Assembly: GCA_944385265.1 (NCBI GenBank) | Contig: CALWWO010000178.1 | Coordinates: 1 to 28,247, forward strand | DNA: 28,247 bases | From: an uncultured Oscillospiraceae bacterium | GTDB taxonomy: Bacteria; Bacillota_A; Clostridia; Oscillospirales; Oscillospiraceae | Direction: 5' to 3' | In this document: piece after piece, positions 24,714 to 28,247 of the stretch | Position numbering within the stretch: the first letter of the stretch is position 1 | Layout of the letters: each line of letters begins with the position of its first letter | Notes under the pieces: model-generated | The model's database searches: none | Told to the model about the DNA's origin: nothing | Seen by the model: the letters and a program-made list of their open reading frames with translations, nothing else | Made by a program: the position numbers and the translations under genes

Positions 24714-24752
24714 CTGTAAACGCAGCCGCAGAGCGGGAAACTCCGCTTACAG
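24714..24752 (-). terminator. Stem-loop after ktrB-type gene
   Basis: CTGTAA (24714-24719) and TTACAG (24747-24752) enclose an AGCGG/CCGCT hairpin. On the minus strand T6 (24701-24696) follows 12 bases later. It could attenuate transcription between ktrB and ktrA; a TTTACA-N17-TTATAC promoter-like pair also lies here. Confidence 0.35.
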
Positions 24753-24759
24753 ACAAAAA

Positions 24760-26055
24760 TCAACCGATGGCGATTGTCCCCTCCGGGTAGTGGACGCGCT
24801 CCTCAAGACCGAAGCTCCAAAGCGATGCGATCGTAAGCGGTCCAAGGCGACCTGTGAACATTATAAGTATGGAGACAAGTTTGCTCGCAACTGAGAGACT
24901 GGAGGTGATGCCGGTAGACAGACCGACGGTGCCGAAAGCGCTGAACACCTCAAACGAGACGTCGCGGAAGCCAAGCTGCGGATCAAATGCCGATATCAGG
25001 TATATGCCAGTAAACACGACGAATATCGACAAAAACGTGACGATGGAGGCCTTTTGGAAAGTCTCTTTCGATATGGAGTATTTAAACGCCTTGCTGTCCT
25101 TATTGGTCGCCGAGGCTTTGATACCCTGCAAAAGCACAAAAAACGTGTTCGTTTTGATACCGCCGCCGGTACCACCGGTTGACGCGCCGATGAACATGAG
25201 AATCATCATTATATATAGACCTGCGTTTGAAAACAGCGAGAGGTTATGCGTCGAAAAGCCGGCTGTACGTGTTGAAGTGCTGAGCAAAAACGCATTCAGC
25301 CACGGTATGCGGTCGGTGAGCTTTATAAGCAGCGTGCCGCTCACAAGAAGGATTGCCGTCATGGTGATGACGACCTTTGAGTGGAACATGAGCTTACTGA
25401 AACGGAATTTGTTTTTCAAAAGGTCGCGTATGACGACAAAACCGATACCGCCGGTTATGATAAGGGCAGCCGTTATCAGGTTTATGATAACGTCGTCCTG
25501 ATAGAGGATGAGGTTTTTCCCGCCGCCGAACACGTCGTAACCGGAGTTGTTGAACGCCGAGACCGCGTGGAAAATACTGGTCCAAACTGCGCGCCAGAAC
25601 GGATAATCCTGGGAAAACGATATAAAGCTTATCGCTGCACCGAAAAGCTCGACTGTCAGAGATATTTTAATAACACTTTTGATGAGACGGATAAGCCCGT
25701 CCGCCGAGAACAGGTTTAAAGATTCCAGGACGAGACGCCGTCCTTTAAGCCCAATTCGTCTGCCCATGGCAAGTATTATGCCCGCGCCGAGCGTCGCAAC
25801 GCCGAGTCCGCCGATCTGGATGAGCAGCGCGACGACTATCTGCCCGAACAGGGTGAAAGTGTCGAACAGATCGACCGCAACAAGTCCTGTGACGCAGACT
25901 GCGCTCGTCGCTGTGTACAGCGCGTCGATATAAGCGAGGTCGACGCCGTCTTTAATGCTGATAGGAAGCATCAGAATCAGAGAGCCAAGGATAATGACTG
26001 TGGCAAAGCCCAGGGCAATAATACGACCCGGAGACTGTTTCCAAAGAATACGCAA
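24760..26055 (-). CDS. KtrB/TrkH-type potassium transporter
   Basis: The membrane subunit of a Ktr-type K+ (often Na+-coupled) uptake system, 431 residues with four membrane-pore-membrane repeats. The four selectivity-filter loops are visible: TSAVCVTGL, FNNSGYDVF, STRTAGFST and AFGTVGLSTG. The intramembrane gating loop region GASTGGTGGGIKTNT is also present. The frame starts at TTG 26055, six bases after GGAGGAG; no better ATG is seen. It is followed by the KtrA-type partner. Potassium uptake of this kind serves osmotic adjustment and pH homeostasis. Confidence 0.94.
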   Translation of the reverse strand: MRILWKQSPGRIIALGFATVIILGSLILMLPISIKDGVDLAYIDALYTATSAVCVTGLVAVDLFDTFTLFGQIVVALLIQIGGLGVATLGAGIILAMGRRIGLKGRRLVLESLNLFSADGLIRLIKSVIKISLTVELFGAAISFISFSQDYPFWRAVWTSIFHAVSAFNNSGYDVFGGGKNLILYQDDVIINLITAALIITGGIGFVVIRDLLKNKFRFSKLMFHSKVVITMTAILLVSGTLLIKLTDRIPWLNAFLLSTSTRTAGFSTHNLSLFSNAGLYIMMILMFIGASTGGTGGGIKTNTFFVLLQGIKASATNKDSKAFKYSISKETFQKASIVTFLSIFVVFTGIYLISAFDPQLGFRDVSFEVFSAFGTVGLSTGITSSLSVASKLVSILIMFTGRLGPLTIASLWSFGLEERVHYPEGTIAIG

Positions 26056-26136
26056 AGCAAGCTCCTCCGTTTAAATCTTAAGATATATAGAATATCCATG
26101 TATAAAGCAAAAGCTCAGGGATATTGTATATAGCGT

Positions 26137-26165
26137 ATTTTAACTTATATGTATTCCCATATCAA
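26137..26165 (-). promoter_or_regulatory. Sigma-A promoter of ktrB-type gene
   Basis: On the minus strand TTGATA (26165-26160), a 17-base spacer and TAAAAT (26142-26137), about 82 bases before the start. No ydaO-type cyclic di-AMP riboswitch fits in the short leader. Confidence 0.6.
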
Positions 26166-26228
26166 CATGTTTCTTTATTTCTTAGCGGAAAATTAACTTG
26201 TTTTTATATAGATCGGAGCTTATAGCAT

Positions 26229-26274
26229 AAAAGCCGGTATCAAAGCGGAGCACACCGCCTTGATACCGGCTTTT
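26229..26274 (-). terminator. Terminator of glycosyltransferase gene
   Basis: A 20-bp stem (26229-26248 with 26255-26274) and 6-base loop, with a single non-Watson-Crick position that is a G-U pair on the minus-strand RNA. It ends in A4/T4. It lies 62 bases past the glycosyltransferase stop. Confidence 0.85.
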
Positions 26275-26335
26275 ACAAATATATCCGCGCAGCAAAAGAT
26301 AAAGTGTGCGTTTCCCTTTATGCGCAGATCGCGGT

Positions 26336-27436
26336 CTATACTCCGTCCGGTGAAGAAGCCGCAGCTTTATAAAACTCAAGATTCGACAGGAGACGTTCAT
26401 CGTCCGGCGCGTATTCAAGCGCCTTTTTCCCGAAGGCAAGGGCTTCGCCATATGCGCCGGAATAGTATGCGGCGATGGCGGCAAGGTCGTATGGCTTCGA
26501 GTCCCAGCTTTCGGCTTCATTGATATATGTACGTCCTCTCTGAGTTATTTCAAGAGCTTTCGCAGCAAAATACAGCGAGCCGCGCCAATCGTTCAGACGC
26601 GCTGCCATTTCAGAGGCTTCGATCCACGGCTCGCGCAGATGGGGCGCCTCCGCTATAGCGCGAAAAAGCCAGCGCATAGCTTCTTCCGCACGCCCTTGAT
26701 TAAAAACGGCGCGCGCTATAAAGCGCATGGAAGCGCATCTTTCATCCTCCCATATAGCTGACGGCAGGGCGAGATGACGCAGGAGCGTTTCCTCGCATTC
26801 CTGCCACATTTGATGAAACATGTATTCCCGCCCCAAGTAATGCATGTTCCTATCGTTATTCGGATCTTCTTTTACAGCGAGTTCAAGAAGAGGAAGATAT
26901 TGCCCGCGGGATTTTGTATTATCGGCGTGATGGTCAAGCTGAACGCTTTCCGCTTCGACCGCCATATACGGATCGCCGCCTATGTATGAAAGGATCTCGT
27001 GTACGGGATTGACCCATTTAAAGTCATGGCGGGTATGCGCCTTTTCTATCCAGAACACGCTGCCTTCTCTGCCGTCAGGAAGGAAATTCCATGTATAGCG
27101 GTAACGTACTTGTTTTACGCCGGGCTTTAAAGCGGCTTCCATACTTTTACGCCAGCCGGCGTGAAACACTTCGTCGAGGTCAGTGCATACGCACAAATCT
27201 GCATCCTCCGGAACCAGCTCCAGCGAACGGTTACGCGCCACGTCAAAACGCCACGGAGATATTACCTCCTGCTCCACGTGAGCGCCGAGCTCTCGCAACA
27301 TGCGGACAGTATCGTCGTCAGAGCCTGTGTCAAGTACATATACGCCGTCTGCCTCGCTCATAGATTTCATCCAGCGCTCGGCAAACTTTTCTTCGTTTTT
27401 GCAAATGGCATAAACGTAGATTTTATATTTGGATAT
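26336..27436 (-). CDS. Family 2 glycosyltransferase with TPR-like C-terminus, AUA start
   Basis: A GT-A-fold glycosyltransferase, about 366 residues. It opens KIYVYAICKNEEKFAERWM, then VLDTGSDDDT (35-43) and the metal-binding CTDLDEVF with D86 and D88. Residues from about 210 form helical TPR-like repeats, with a final YSGAYGEALAFGKKALEYAPDDERLLSNLE unit (a classic TPR consensus, key residues A-L and Y-A-P-D-D). No ATG, GTG or TTG fits: the first in-frame ATG codons cut into the conserved core. The strong AGGAGG (27450-27445) stands eight bases before ATA 27436, giving MSKYKIYVYA if read as a start. It lies downstream of a collagen-like gene and may glycosylate its Thr-rich repeats, by analogy with exosporium loci. 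Confidence 0.85.
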   Translation of the reverse strand: MSKYKIYVYAICKNEEKFAERWMKSMSEADGVYVLDTGSDDDTVRMLRELGAHVEQEVISPWRFDVARNRSLELVPEDADLCVCTDLDEVFHAGWRKSMEAALKPGVKQVRYRYTWNFLPDGREGSVFWIEKAHTRHDFKWVNPVHEILSYIGGDPYMAVEAESVQLDHHADNTKSRGQYLPLLELAVKEDPNNDRNMHYLGREYMFHQMWQECEETLLRHLALPSAIWEDERCASMRFIARAVFNQGRAEEAMRWLFRAIAEAPHLREPWIEASEMAARLNDWRGSLYFAAKALEITQRGRTYINEAESWDSKPYDLAAIAAYYSGAYGEALAFGKKALEYAPDDERLLSNLEFYKAAASSPDGV

Positions 27437-27527
27437 GGTGATATCCTCCTTTCCTATTAAAAAGAAAAAGCGTGCATTTTTAGCATGGGAATAGGGCAAA
27501 TTTGATTTTCCCGAGAGTGTTTTATTG

Positions 27528-27557
27528 TTTTGACGCTCCATAATAGGAGCGTCAAAA
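27528..27557 (-). terminator. Stem-loop after collagen-like gene
   Basis: TTTTGACGCTCC (27528-27539) and GGAGCGTCAAAA (27546-27557) form a perfect 12-bp stem with a 6-base loop, ten bases past the collagen-like stop. There is no long U-run beyond the stem, so some read-through into the glycosyltransferase is possible. Confidence 0.65.
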
Positions 27558-27567
27558 CAGGATCTTC

Positions 27568-28159
<592 letters not shown>

Positions 28160-28191
28160 TAGATTTTGTTTTGCGGTGCGTAGAAAGCTTG

Positions 28192-28247
28192 TTATATTGC
28201 CTTGCTCTCAATCGCCGTAATCACATCGTGTTCGTTTTCCATGTAAT
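28192..28247 (-). CDS. Possible 3' end of a further gene (partial)
   Basis: On the minus strand the frame from the window edge reads YMENEHDVITAIESKAI and stops at TAA 28194-28192. It may be the tail of a gene lying outside the window. Too short to identify. Confidence 0.25.
   Translation of the reverse strand, partial: YMENEHDVITAIESKAI

Overview
The window looks like chromosome of a low-to-mid GC, probably spore-forming, anaerobic Firmicute of class Clostridia. The case rests on strong AGGAGG-type ribosome sites, a groESL operon with a perfect CIRCE operator, a sodium-pump oxaloacetate decarboxylase operon, KtrAB potassium uptake, a DUF1836 regulator, and an exosporium-type collagen-like gene beside a glycosyltransferase. 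No genus can be assigned from sequence alone. Most genes are ordinary housekeeping or membrane genes in short operons separated by clear stem-loop terminators.

Layout. 1-1.2 kb: a small CrtO-like (glycosyl-diaponeurosporenoate acyltransferase family) membrane protein and a helical hypothetical protein. 1.2-2.2 kb: prmA. 2.26-4.24 kb: a HaeIII-type (GGCC) restriction-modification cassette in which methyltransferase and endonuclease can be read end to end only by undoing five one-base indels. 4.3-5.05 kb: a stand-alone GlmU-type nucleotidyltransferase. 5.26-8.6 kb (minus): oadA, oadG, a separate biotin carrier and oadB, a membrane sodium pump driven by oxaloacetate decarboxylation. 9.2-10.4 kb (minus): an HtrA-type membrane-anchored protease. 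10.7-12.9 kb (minus): a MATE exporter behind a MarR regulator. 13.1-13.5 kb: tRNA-Arg(ACG), its terminator, and an unusual non-coding element made of two copies of a 75-76 bp repeat flanking four perfect hairpins. 13.7-15.75 kb: an rRNA methyltransferase coupled to a lipid kinase. 15.8-17.9 kb: promoter, CIRCE, groES, groEL. 18-19.6 kb (minus): pyridoxal kinase-like gene and nadE. 19.85-21.5 kb: a PlsY paralogue, the stump of an ABC exporter, and a divergent TetR regulator. 21.9-22.4 kb: DUF1836 regulator. 22.7-26.1 kb (minus): M50 metalloprotease, ktrA, ktrB. 26.3-28.15 kb (minus): a TPR glycosyltransferase that appears to start at AUA, and a collagen-like (Gly-X-Thr) gene with no recognisable 5' end.

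The points most worth a second look are the multiply frameshifted GGCC system, the hairpin-dense duplicated element abutting tRNA-Arg (one hairpin shows a compensatory base-pair change between copies), the AUA start of the glycosyltransferase, and the missing start of the collagen-like gene. I saw no CRISPR array, insertion sequence, prophage or replication origin. I did not find a clearly new multi-gene system; the duplicated structured element is the best candidate for something undescribed.
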